Source: Paulownia fortunei
Taxonomy: Eukaryota > Streptophyta > Magnoliopsida > Lamiales > Paulowniaceae
Assembly: GCA_019321725.1 (NCBI GenBank)
Contig: CM033119.1
Span: 3,807,865 to 3,871,864, forward strand
Direction: 5' to 3'
Length of the DNA stretch: 64,000 bases
Position 1 is the first letter of the stretch. Each line of letters starts with the position of its first letter. This document shows, piece by piece, positions 51,653 to 63,119 of this stretch. The notes beneath the pieces are model-generated. The model worked only from the letters and a program-made list of their open reading frames with translations, was not told the origin of the DNA and did no database searches. A program made the translations under genes and the position numbers.

Positions 51653-51678
<26 letters not shown>
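51653..51678 (-). repeat. (CA)n microsatellite abutting the MFS start codon
   Basis: On the minus strand about 13 CA units end immediately before the ATG, so the tract lies in the 5' UTR and fills the start-codon context. Confidence 0.9.
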
Positions 51679-51683
<5 letters not shown>

Positions 51684-54600
51684 GAAAGAGATAGCCAAGG
51701 GCTTCTAAAGAAAAAGGCGGGTTAAAGCAAAACAAGATCGTTCTCTGCTCTCTATCTTAATGTACTCTCAGTTCTTTAAAGCAACTAAAGAACTTTGGTT
51801 GAAAGCACAAGTGTGGTGTATCATGTATGCATCTGCCTCTTTTATAATATTGGTCCTTCAAATCTACTGTTTTCATAGTAATCTCTGCATGCTTTTCTCA
51901 CAAACAAATACAAAAGAAAAAGTTAAAGAAAAAGCATTGTATGGGAAATCAGAGAATTTCTTCAAATGTTTTGGGAGAAAAGCAACCAATCCCAAGTGCT
52001 AGTTTTGTCATTAAGGAAAACTTCAAAGTTGGGTGTGCTTGTGCTTTACTTGGGAGTGAGTACTACACACACATAATCTTATAGGGATGGGGTGGGGGGG
52101 GGGGGGTGTTTGTGGACATAAGTCAAAAGAGTAACGAAAGTATGACGTTGAAATGATGCGTAGCTTGTAAGTTCATGCAAGGCGCAGAAATGAACAAGGA
52201 AAAGAGGCTTGTTTAGCGGGGAAGGCTTGTTAATTAATCCCAGTGTGCAACAATTACATACGCTTCCATGCGTACAAGCTTGAGCAAGATGTGCTGATCT
52301 GCTGATTGGACTGATTATTAAACTAAGGATAAAAAATAACACTTGATTATATTTGACGAACCAAAGGTAACACACAAAATAATTGTTGCAAATTAAATTC
52401 ATTGAATAAGGGAAGAATTAGATAGGGGTAAAATTGCGTTGTGAAAATTCATTGCATGAGTAATTGTTGGTTCCGTTGTGAAAAAAATACACTAAAAGCG
52501 GAAGAAAGAACTGATCTCTAATTCCAATGAAAATGATGAAAGGCAAAAAGTTATGTCGCTGTGAATAATGAGTATCTTGGGGGCGTTTCCCCTGCTTCTT
52601 TGTCTCAGTTTTAAGTTACAGCCTACACCTTTGTGGAAAGCAAATGCAGAGAGTTTCTGACTGGGTTATTATTGTTAGAAATTGATTTTAAATCTTGATT
52701 TTAATCAAATTTTGATCAAATTATTAGGTGGTCCTACTCAATGATTATGAAGATTTTTAGATTTAACTTAATTTAATGTATACGTAGACAGACATAGAAT
52801 ACCTATAATTCAAAATTAATTTTAAGTGAATGAATTTTTTTAGTTAAAAGTAAATCATTTAAAATAATATAGTTTGTTGAATCAGAAAATGATAAAGAAT
52901 ATAATAAAAACATCCATCTTGAAAATTGAAAAGGTTTTAAACCATTTAGATAGTCCAAAATTGATAATTAGATTTGGCCCTCAAAAGCACCAATAGTTTT
53001 TGGAAGGGAACTTACATACTATTAGATTTGGACCAAAGTTCACAAAAGTGAAGGCGATCAATCCATCCTGAGTTTGGGTTTGTCATTGTAAATATTTTTT
53101 TATATAAATAAATTCAGAATTTTTTTATAGAATTTTTTTATAGAATTTTTAATTTCCTTCTTATTAGATGTTACAAGTGGTACCACTCAGTGTGCAACAC
53201 ATGACACCAATTAATTACTAATTATATGAAAGATATGATATAGTCAGCATCACTTTTTCAACCTATATGTTTATCAACTACAACTTTCCAGTAATTATAA
53301 ATGGATCTCATTTATTTGTATATTTCATGGATTATAATCCCTACACTTCTCTTCTTTGAAATTTGTAATGCTATAATATCAAGAAGTGGTCGAATTATAG
53401 AATATGCGGGATAATTTCATTTTAAATTTCCCACATCGACTATTATTTTTTAGCTGTTCAATTTTTTTCAAACCATCTAAAATTATACTTAATTGTTGTG
53501 CACTAGGTGATGAAGATGCAATCCAAGTAGAAGTCCTCTGCTTTTAGCTTTCTCCCTTCGATTGGAAAACTTGTAAGAAGATGTCGGACTGGTCTGACGT
53601 ATGGACTCTAACGCTCAAGTCAGTAAAGAATTGAGGGTGAAAATAAAGTAGAAAGTAATTCTCATATTTATTAGTACCAAGTCAAGGGTAAAAAGAAGAT
53701 TTCATCATTCAATTTGTTATAACTGAATATTAACCACGTAATCATATCATCTAATTTATCCTAAACATGATTCACTATCACTTTCCAATCATAATCATTT
53801 CATCCTGATTTTTTACGTGATTGTGTCCAACCTGAAGAACTACAGGTTCTACAATATGTAAAAACCCTATGTCTTAAGGTCATAACTCTTTCGATGCATA
53901 TTATTATTACCAGGTCGGACAATTGATAGGTCATGCACCAAACTAATATTACCACTTATCTGTGCCATTCTTCAGAACAATCGACAATTTTACTTCTCAT
54001 AGACTTAGTCTGTTGTTTGAGCTATACAGGTTCGATCCGATCTAATCTTCATATTGCTTGGGTTACGTAGATCCGATCTAGTCTAATTTTTCCAAGAATT
54101 ATTTCTAAAATGGTGTCTTGAACTTAGGTACTGCCTATGTTGTACTAGAAATAGTTATTGACATTGTGATACATTGATAGATTGATTTTGTCTTAGCACT
54201 AAAAACATTGCAATCAAATCCGCAGGCATACAAGATAAAGCTAACTCAGATAGAGAAGATTGGCTTGCTAATGAGCCATGTAATCCATGGCACAATGACC
54301 CAGAGATGTAAGGAAAGGTTAGAGGCAAACATGCTTATGGACTATGGTATTGATTTTTCCGATTTTGAGTTATGTATTCCGCAAATTTGTAAGGCATCTT
54401 GTTCCCCTGCCTATACTAGTTCATTTCAACATTAGTACTTGGCATGGGTCTACTTTTTAAAACGCACCACGACACAAGTGACTATGATTTGCTAAAAAAA
54501 GTATACAAAATCACTTTAGACTAGATTACAGGGTTGATTTTAAACCTAGGCTAACACTAGTAAAACTTAGACTACTGCATTTCCTAAAATAGATGTAAAA

Positions 54601-56641
54601 TTAAAGATGGCAACTCTCCAAACCTGTCCTAAATTTTAATTTGTAAATTTGATTTGATCTTAAAAAAAAAAAATTACTACACATATATATGATATTTTTT
54701 TAGAAAATTTTAATAATATTATTTTTAAAATAATTTTTAATATTTTTTTAAATTATAAAACAAGTGTAATGAGTCTATCCATTAAATTTATGGCGGTTTA
54801 GATGTGAGGTCATAAAAACTTTAATGAGTTAAGTCTCCAAATAAACCAACTCATTGCCAAGATTTTTAATTTTCTATGATATTTCCTCAGCAAAAGATAA
54901 TATGTATGGGGCACTTTCTGAACTGTGCTTCGGGTTATAAAAAGATGCTGGTCCATTGGGATTAACACTAAAAAAGCTCAAGCATTATGAAACTGAAAAA
55001 AAAAATAAAAAAAAATTGGCACATGCTGGTCTTCGTGACTAATGACGCCCAAAAAAATCATGCAATGAAAATTATCGGCTACTTCCTAAACGTGAAGTAG
55101 ATAGAATCCATGCTCTTATAGATCAACATCCCCATCATCTCAACTTTAATAAATGACATATATACATATAAAACAAATTTGCAAAGTTGGGCCATGATCC
55201 AGACTTGAAAGCCCAATTTCTGATACCACGTTTAGGGTTGCATGTTTTTCATCCCTTAGGAATTGCAATGTTGGAGGCCCAAAAATAGCAGTTCTGAACT
55301 TCTTCATTTTATATTCACACATATTAAGTACATATCTTAAATTTAAAGATATTAATTCATCTTTTTAATATCAATTTAACGAGAATCCATCATATACACA
55401 ATACACAATACACAATAAAAGATCCAAAATACATAAAAAAAACTTGAAAACAATTAAGATTTTCCATTTGAAGTAGAAGTCATGAAATAAGAGTGAGGAT
55501 AAGATATTTTTGTTCAGCATATTCCAGTTAGGTATTACAATTTGTAAAGTCGCAACAAGATATTCTAAAGCGCCACACTTAGATTTTTTGGTTGACAAAA
55601 ATGTGAGTCTTTGGCCTATGTTTCAGATTTTTCTTCCAACCCCATAACAACGACAATTATGAAAATGAAGTGTGATTTTATTGCCAAATGCAACGCATTA
55701 CATGTTTTGGTGTCCTAATGATGTATTTTTGAACTTTTCTTGGGTGTGACAAATAAAGATTGGTTTTAACTTAGAAAATATCATAAATTTAGTAGCTTAA
55801 TTAAAACGAATAATCAAATAATCATTACCAGACCAGAATGTTCTTTTTTCTAATAACTTGTTATACAATAAATTACTTTGAATAATGATTATAACAACGT
55901 TATCGATAAAAATCTCGGATTTTTTTGCACTAGGGACAATTCTTCTAGATTGGAAGTGGCAAGATATTCCTCGCAAAGCGTCGTAGCCAATTAAGTTGGA
56001 TTTGACCCTTTTTTTGTACAATTCCATGCTTCAGTGAATTTAAGAGAAATACCCAAAAAAGGAGAAAATAAAAAATCAATGAAGAGACTCAACGATCTAT
56101 CACACAGTCTTCTTGGATTAAAGTAGCACTCGTTTTCTAGCTCTGATTATTTTCATCTATTTATAATTTATTCTTGAATACATTTATTTTTGTTTATTAT
56201 TTTTAAAAATTGTTAAACCAATGTCGTGTATGTTAGTGAGATTGATTCCTTCACGTGATAAAAATAAACAAATAATATGGGTATCGTGGTTATTTCGACG
56301 ATAAGCCTGTGAATATCAAATATCAAAGAAGATAATGAAAATATTGAAAATAAATAAATAAATAATATTTATAAGTATTCAAGAAGATATTGCATTTTGT
56401 TGTTGTAAGGTGTAATGTTCTGCCATGATGTACCATATTATTTGAGTTCATTAGACCAAACTTTTTTAAAATTATTGGAGTGAAAATATTATTGGGTCCA
56501 TCCGAAGGAGATTATAAATAATTTCTTTAAATCTTAGGAAGATAATAATAGTGGATAGAAAATTGAAAATTCATAGCACAATAAAAAAAAAAAATGCAAT
56601 CTAGATTCTAGACTATGCAGGGAGAATATCTTAAATTTGTG
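51679..56641. other. Intergenic between MFS gene and CDSP32
   Basis: About 5 kb, divergent upstream regions of the two genes. It contains a G13 run at 52094-52106 and a segment near 53.47-53.68 kb with 'acgctcaagtcagt', a phrase I associate with dispersed plant repeats. Open frames (such as 54208-54435) match no family I know. Confidence 0.5.
52094..52106 (+). repeat. G13 homopolymer
   Basis: Thirteen consecutive G residues preceded by GGGG-T, giving two adjacent G runs. Confidence 0.9.
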
Positions 56642-56712
56642 GATAATATAAGCTGCCCACCCACAACCACCAGTGGATAAAATAATCTAACCAGATCTTC
56701 CAAGCCTGATAA
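56642..56712 (+). promoter_or_regulatory. Three GATAA (I-box-like) motifs upstream of CDSP32
   Basis: GATAA occurs at 56642-56646, 56676-56680 and 56708-56712, all within 170 bases of the CDSP32 ATG. An 'aatataagc' at about 56645 could be a TATA box. I-box repeats are typical of light-responsive plastid-protein genes; here this is inference. Confidence 0.4.
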
Positions 56713-56808
56713 TAACTGCATCATTCTCTGTTTCCTCTCTGCATCTGGATCTGAAAATTCATTCCCTAGAGCCAGCCAGCCCATCTTGCATCATTCTTCA
56801 CTTTCTTC

Positions 56809-57711
56809 ATGGCTACAATCACAAATTTCTTAACCAAACAACCCCCATACCTCACCCCCATCACAAAAATCATGCCTCTTTTCCCTCAATTTCCCTCTAG
56901 CCACCTCCCAATATCATCCAAACCCAAACAAAATTTCTTCAATTTAGAAACAAACCGCCGCCCGACTTTCCTCGCGAAAGCCGCCGCCGCTCCAGGCGTC
57001 GAAAAGGCAAAAAGCGACGAAAGAGTGCAACAAGTCCACAGCATCCAAGAATTCGACGACGCCCTCCGCGCAGCCAAAAACCGCCTCGTCGTTGTTGAAT
57101 ACGCCGCCAGCCACAGCGTGAACAGCAGCAAGATCTACCCCTTCATGGTGGACCTCAGCCGAAACTGCAGCGATGTCGACTTTTTACTCGTCATGGGCGA
57201 CGAATCGGAAGAAACTCGCAAACTATGTGCCCGTGAAAAAATAGAACAAGTCCCTCACTTCAGCTTCTACAAGAGCATGGAGAAAATCCACGAGGAGGAA
57301 GGCATCGGCCCCGATCAGCTCATCGGAGACGTTTTGTACTACGGAGACAACCACTCAGGCGTCGTGCAGCTGCACTGCAGAGAAGACGTCGAAAAGTTGA
57401 TCGAAGAGCACAAAGTTGATAACAAATTGATCGTTTTGGACGTCGGGCTGAAGCACTGCGGGCCCTGCGTTAAGGTTTACCCGACGGTGCTGAAACTGTC
57501 ACGGTCGATGGCGGATACGGTGGTCTTCGCGCGGATGAATGGCGACGAAAACGATAGCTGTATGCAGTTCTTGCGAGACATGAATGTGGTGGAAGTGCCC
57601 ACGTTTTTGTTCATCAGAGATGGAGAGATTTGTGGACGGTATGTCGGGTCGGGTAAAGGGGAGCTTATTGGGGAGATTCTTAGATACCAAGGAGTTCGGG
57701 TCACTTATTGA
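56809..57711 (+). CDS. CDSP32: Thioredoxin-like protein CDSP32, chloroplastic
   Basis: Stromal drought-induced stress protein that reduces 2-Cys peroxiredoxin and methionine sulfoxide reductase B. Single exon, 300 residues. Residues 1 to ~58 form a Ser/Pro/Lys-rich transit peptide. Two thioredoxin-fold modules follow. The first (about 77-180, '[19 protein letters not shown]') lacks a CxxC site. The second (about 183-295) carries the redox site 'HCGPC' with Cys217 and Cys220. Signature blocks are '[19 protein letters not shown]', '[14 protein letters not shown]', '[15 protein letters not shown]' and the C-terminus 'YQGVRVTY'. Length matches the family (~300). The coding part is clearly more GC-rich than its flanks, especially across the transit peptide junction. 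No disruption is seen. Confidence 0.98.
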   Translation: MATITNFLTKQPPYLTPITKIMPLFPQFPSSHLPISSKPKQNFFNLETNRRPTFLAKAAAAPGVEKAKSDERVQQVHSIQEFDDALRAAKNRLVVVEYAASHSVNSSKIYPFMVDLSRNCSDVDFLLVMGDESEETRKLCAREKIEQVPHFSFYKSMEKIHEEEGIGPDQLIGDVLYYGDNHSGVVQLHCREDVEKLIEEHKVDNKLIVLDVGLKHCGPCVKVYPTVLKLSRSMADTVVFARMNGDENDSCMQFLRDMNVVEVPTFLFIRDGEICGRYVGSGKGELIGEILRYQGVRVTY

Positions 57712-58113
57712 ATTAAAGGGGGTACCAGTTAGAATTTGGAAGATGTGGATACATAATTACTAAAAGAAAATTTTTATTGTGGTGGTTTTGTGTAAGAATT
57801 AATATGGGATTAATTTTTGAGTGGGACCTTTAATTTCATTGAACTTCAAGAAAAAATGTGTCACTTGATTTGTGATTGCATAATCAATCACTTATATTTG
57901 TATCATTATCATGTGTACTTTCTTTCAATTGGGTTAAGAAAAGAAGTATATTTAGAAAGAATTTAAATTTACAAGCTAATTTTGTCTATTGTTCACTAGT
58001 TTACGTGGATGATATTTCATATATACTAATATACACACGGTAAGTATTTATTTTACATGACATTCTCAACAGGGGGACTTTATCATTCCCTGATAATGAT
58101 TTTATCTCATTGA

Positions 58114-58627
58114 GATAATTGAGTAATAGAAATTGTTATCATTTTTTTTTTGTAAATCAATGACACTTAGATGCTATATATATATATATATGTACATACA
58201 TATATATATATATAAAGAAATTGTTATCATTTTCTTTTGTAAATCCATGACATATATATATATGTATATACATATATATATATATATGTCATGGATTTAC
58301 AAAAGAAAATGATAACAATTTCTTTATATATATGCCAGAAATAGCATCTAAGTACCAAAGATGTCATGAATTTACAAAAGAAAATGATAACAATTTCTAT
58401 ATATATGTATATACATATATATATATATATGTCATGGATTTACAAAAGAAAATGATAACAATTTCTTTATATATATGCCAGAAATAGCATCTAAGTACCA
58501 AGATGTCATGAATTTACAAAAGAAAATGATAACAATTTCTATATATATGTGTCAGAAATAGCATCTAAGTACCAAAGATGTCATGGATTTACAAAAGAAA
58601 ATGATAACAATTTCTTTTACTCAATTA

Positions 58628-58632
<5 letters not shown>
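58114..58632. repeat. Fold-back minisatellite: inverted plus tandem copies around (TA)n
   Basis: A unit containing 'ttacaaaagaaaatgataac' occurs five times in direct orientation, starting at about 58288, 58363, 58431, 58505 and 58580 (period 68-75). Two inverted copies lie to the left (58129-58172 and 58217-58250). The outermost arms also pair: 'gagataattgagtaatagaaa' at 58113 against 'tttcttttactcaattatct' at 58611. The whole could fold into a long hairpin. TA alternations separate the units. Confidence 0.85.
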
Positions 58633-58665
<33 letters not shown>

Positions 58666-59322
58666 CTGACATATATATATTTGATATAATAATTTATTAT
58701 TTTATCTTCATTCATATACCAAATATATTATATATTTGATATATTATAAATATTATTGACAACCTTTTCATGACACTGTTGAGTATCTCAATTAACTAGT
58801 TCATTTATCAATATTACTAAATTAAATGATCAAATAATCTTAATTTTTTTTTTGGTTGTACCAAAAAAATGAAACTTAATTTTCGCAATGCATGCTATTT
58901 TTATTGCCAAAGTCGAATTTGAACATCGCTCAATTTTATGAAACTTGAGTTGCATCCTACCTTTTAACCCCTGATTTATGCTTAAAATATGTGAACTTAA
59001 AAAACAGAGTTGAAGTCTTAATAAATTAAAAATATAGTATCTCATAGAAAACAAATGTCCCAAGCATTAAAGCAATTGTACATATCAAAATAAATTCGGC
59101 AAAGTACAGAAAAAGAAATAGTAAGAACATTTTGAAAAATAATCAACTAAAGAAAAGATAAGAAAAAAATGATAAAAAGGTTTTTATAATAAATCAACTG
59201 AATAAAAGGTGAGCGAAGACATGAGAAGAACTTACCAAAATGGAATTAAAAAAATAAGAATTTTTTTTTTTTAAAAATGTAGTAAACGCGAGAGAGACAA
59301 AAGAGAGAGATAGAAAAGAAAC

Positions 59323-59325
<3 letters not shown>

Positions 59326-59370
<45 letters not shown>
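59326..59370. repeat. (GA)n microsatellite
   Basis: About 22 GA units in an AG-rich stretch. Confidence 0.95.
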
Positions 59371-59373
<3 letters not shown>

Positions 59374-60447
59374 AACTCCCACTAAATGAAAAGGGGATAA
59401 ATAATAAATAGTTACGCAAAACCAAAAAAAAAAAAACGCAAAAACTTGTTCATAAATTCTAACTACTTATAGATTGTTTTTCAGAAGATAATTTATCAAC
59501 TGTTACGTACTTAAAAGTTGATAAAATATTAATCACCAAAACAATGTAATAGTGATTTTCTTTAAAAAAAAAAATGTCATATGTTTTATATATCATTGCT
59601 TTTCTTCGCTGCATTAAAAGTTCGATTTCATACATATTTCAAATTGTTCGTATTTCATTTAAGCTAATGCACATATAAAATGCATGGCCACTGCCACGTT
59701 ATTGGTGTTCTAACTCACGTAAAGTATGAACAAAAACGTTTAAGGAAACTACAATATTATACAAAACTATAAAAATAAGTGTTCTAATCTGGTTACTTTT
59801 GTTCAAGAAACATTTCTTAGTTTTTTCCAGTTTAAGGCTCTTTGCTCAAAATTTAAGCATTATATATCTTCATCTCTAATATTAACTCTCTCAAACACCA
59901 TTCTACAAATTTGGGATTTCGATTTTACAGGTTTAGTCCTAAGATATTTGAGTGGCGCTTTGTTTTGCTTCTGTTTTCTTGGTTGCAATTTGTTTTGTTT
60001 GTTTTTCTTTTTCTTGGTTGGAATTTGGACAATCCATTGTGTACTACCAATAGTGGTTGCAAAATCCCTTTTGGATCTGAAATCTGAAATCTGAAAGTTG
60101 TGATTTGTTTGTGTGGTGAAAGTTTAATGTGGTTTCAGGATGTTGATTTTGGTGGGTCGTTTGTATTGATTACTTGGGAGGGGTTTGGGTTCTTCCAAAT
60201 TGTATAGTGATGAGGTTGATTGTACACAGTATGTGAAGCCACACTGTGTTACAAAGGGAAATATCATAAAAAGACTACTGGTTAATGTCATAAAAAGGGG
60301 TAGGCCTTGGAACAATTGGCTTCTTGACTACTGGTTAATGTCATAAAAGTAGTAAGCCTAAAAAATTTACAAGTGGAAATGTCATAGAAAGACTAAATTG
60401 ATCGAGTCAATAGATCATGTCCTGCCTATGTGGTGGAACCTCTTTGT

Positions 60448-60729
60448 CTAAGTGGAGTCGACTCTGACAACAATTCCAGCCTCAAGATCCACCTCTCTTC
60501 CAGCACCCCTCTCTCTTACACCCTCCATCTCTTGTCCAGCAGCCCTTTTTCTGTAATGTTCATTGGCATGTTTCAGGGCCTGGCAAACACCGCAGAGAAC
60601 ACCAACAACCCACGGGGCTTTCTTTGCATCTTTGCACTGATGCAAAGCTGCCTCAAGGGCTGCAGCAAACAGGCAATCCAGAAAACCAACATTCTCGAAA
60701 GTCCCGACAAGGTTAGCTAATGGCATCAA
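60448..60729 (-). other. Unassigned 93-residue open frame, possible gene fragment
   Basis: An open frame in a locally GC-richer segment reads 'FLDCLFAAALEAALHQCKDA' and 'APWVVGVLCGVCQALKHANE', with no low-complexity bias. Another minus-strand frame (60713-60922) overlaps it out of frame and includes a hydrophobic stretch 'VCDTVFLLVCLLIATLL'. I do not recognise either. They may be parts of a decayed gene, of a transposon, or chance frames; no start context or splice model is convincing. Confidence 0.2.
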
Positions 60730-60964
60730 ATGAAGACAAAGTAGAAATGCAACAAACTGTGGACCAAGAATCCTCCAAAAGAGTAGCTATTAACAAACAG
60801 ACAAGCAGAAACACCGTATCACATACCCATCTCCACCAACGGGGAAGTTCGCGAGGTCTGGTTTTACGAAACACGGCTAGGCAAAGTAAATTAAGTACAT
60901 AGCAGATTGTAACGCACCGCAAGTCAAGACCAATTTTATTGCTACATTTTTTGGCTTGGATAAT

Positions 60965-61230
60965 TGTTAGGAACTTTTAGAATGTCCACTTGTAAATATT
61001 TAGTGGAATTTTTACGACATATTTCTTGGAGAACTATAGAATGTCTCTCCCACCCATAGGATTAAATAGATCGCTATCGTTCATTTAGAAGGTGGAGTAG
61101 TTAAATAGAGGTAGAAACTTTATTTGTAAACCATCCAAGTAAGAATTGAATTTGAGTGAATACAAGCTTTTCTTACAAAGTTCTCTTGCCTTTTTTGAGT
61201 GTTTTCTATTTTGGTATCCATCCTCCAACA
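60965..61230 (+). mobile_element. Possible solo LTR fragment (TG...CA)
   Basis: A 266-base segment starts 'TGTTAGGAAC' and ends 'CCTCCAACA'. Near its end it has 'gtaaaccatccaag' and 'tacaagcttttcttacaaag', of a kind I associate with copia LTR U5 regions. No target-site duplication, second LTR or retroelement coding region was found, so this is tentative. Confidence 0.35.
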
Positions 61231-62527
61231 CTTTTCTAAGCAACGAGGTTGATTTAGCTACCGCGAGAAGCGATTGAAGAAGCTAAGGCCACACACTACT
61301 TGTTAAGGGAACAAATCCGTAACAAAATGCTACCTATAAATACGGTGATAAACTTAGTACAATCATCTGTGATCAATTCATCAAGTTTTGTTCTAATATT
61401 GTTATCAGTCGATAATAGAAAGATAACAGCAAACAACCCTGTCACCACAACCACCAGAAACCAACCTAATCTCCTTATTCATTCCGATATCCAGTGCCAC
61501 CACAAACCTACCAAATCTCCTTGTCAATCCCATATCCTATGCCACGTCTGCCATTGTACTGAAAGAAAATAATTAGATATTTAATTATTCAAGAGTGGAG
61601 AAAAAGGCATGGGTTTGTGTAAACATAGAAATGATTTTTTGCTTTTCACTTGGGGCATATAGATATTTGGAGATATGCGAATTAAATACTTAGGTAGGTA
61701 AAATACAACTCCATTAAACATACCACCATTTTTTTATTTAATAAGCATTAGCGACTGTTAAAATACATAATTTGGAAAAGTGAGTTTGTTTAACATGGCA
61801 TTGTTTGGTGAGCCGTCTCTGCATATTGACGTTAGGATTGATTATTAAATCACACTTTAAACAAAGTATGGATAAAAATATCTTCAATAACTACTACCAA
61901 CTATCGCAATTGTAAGTTTTTCAAATCGATAAACATATGTAATTCAATTTTTTTTACTTGTTGGGTATTGTTTGATTGAGTGACCAAGACCATATTCGAG
62001 AATACCCATCAATTTGGGCAGCCAAATATGGGAGAAATAGAATCGTACCTTCAACTGTTTTGGTGGTGCCGGTGATGTCACTGTGCTGGAGGAGCTCTTG
62101 TCACTGGAAAGCCCGTTTTTGCTGTGGATTTCTTTGAATTAAATGGAGAGTACGTAAAAGCACAGTGACTATGGAGATGAGAGTTTCTATCATGCATGAA
62201 GAAATAAAATGAGAGTGTTTGAACTCCAAAGAAAAACTGCTCCGCAAAAGAAAATCGGCAATGAGGGGAAGAAATGATTCCCAGCTTTCTGAAGGGAAAA
62301 ACAAAATGAGAGGGGGAAAAGAATTGTACGAAAAAATGGAGCAGGAAACCTGTGCTTGCTCTGCAAAATTCCCTTCCCTGCTACAAATTTCGGTTACATA
62401 ATAACAAACCAACATTCCTAATTTTTATTGGATGTTAGCAAAGTGACAAATACTAGGTGCACTAATTGTTAGCAAACTGACAAAATATTGGTACTGATAC
62501 TTACTTGGTTGGGCTCTCTCAAATTCA

Positions 62528-62531
<4 letters not shown>

Positions 62532-62568
<37 letters not shown>
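62532..62568. repeat. (TA)n microsatellite
   Basis: About 18 TA units immediately left of the LTR-like segment. Confidence 0.95.
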
Positions 62569-62569
<1 letters not shown>

Positions 62570-62570
<1 letters not shown>

Positions 62571-63119
62571 ATAATTCCACCAAAATGGAGTGGCTATTAA
62601 AACACCAAAACGGGGGTGACTGCTAGAACATTCAAAATAGGGTGGCTATCAAAACATTTAAAAAAAATATAGTTACCTAATATTCAAACATTTAAACTAT
62701 CAAACTTTAAAAATTGATATCAAATCTTACCTATAAACAGAGCTCTCATTTCATATATTAAACACATAAGAAAAAGAGAAAAAACAAGAGAGTTGAGTGA
62801 AAGAAAAATAGAGTGTTTTGAGAGAAGAAATAGGGAAAAAAAAATTAGAATTTTTTCATTATCTCTTAAAATAGTTTTCTTATTTTTATTTGGTATTCCA
62901 AGTTGAGAAATTTGAAATATTTATGATCCAAAAGATATTCTCTTAAATATTATTTGTGTATTCCCTAGTTTAGAAAGAATTTGTAAGCCTACTATATATA
63001 TAGTAAAAGTTTTGTCTGGACTACAGTCTCGTGGTTTTTCCTGATTTGGATTTTCCACTTAAAAATTATTGTGTTATATTTTTTGGAATTTTTGATTTGG
63101 TCTCATTTTTAATCCGACA
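62570..63119 (+). mobile_element. Copia-type LTR remnant
   Basis: The segment near 63030-63119 contains 'gtctcgtggtttttcctgat', then 'ttttccac' and 'attgtgttatatttt', and ends 'aatccgaca'. This order is characteristic of the R/U5 part of Tnt1/Tork-like copia LTRs. A purine-rich, transcript-like leader lies to the left. There is no primer-binding site after it and no gag-pol, so it is a solo or truncated LTR; its left limit is a guess. Confidence 0.5.

Noticed and set aside
54208..54435. 75-residue open frame in the MFS-CDSP32 spacer
   Set aside because: No family resemblance, no start context and no flanking exons.
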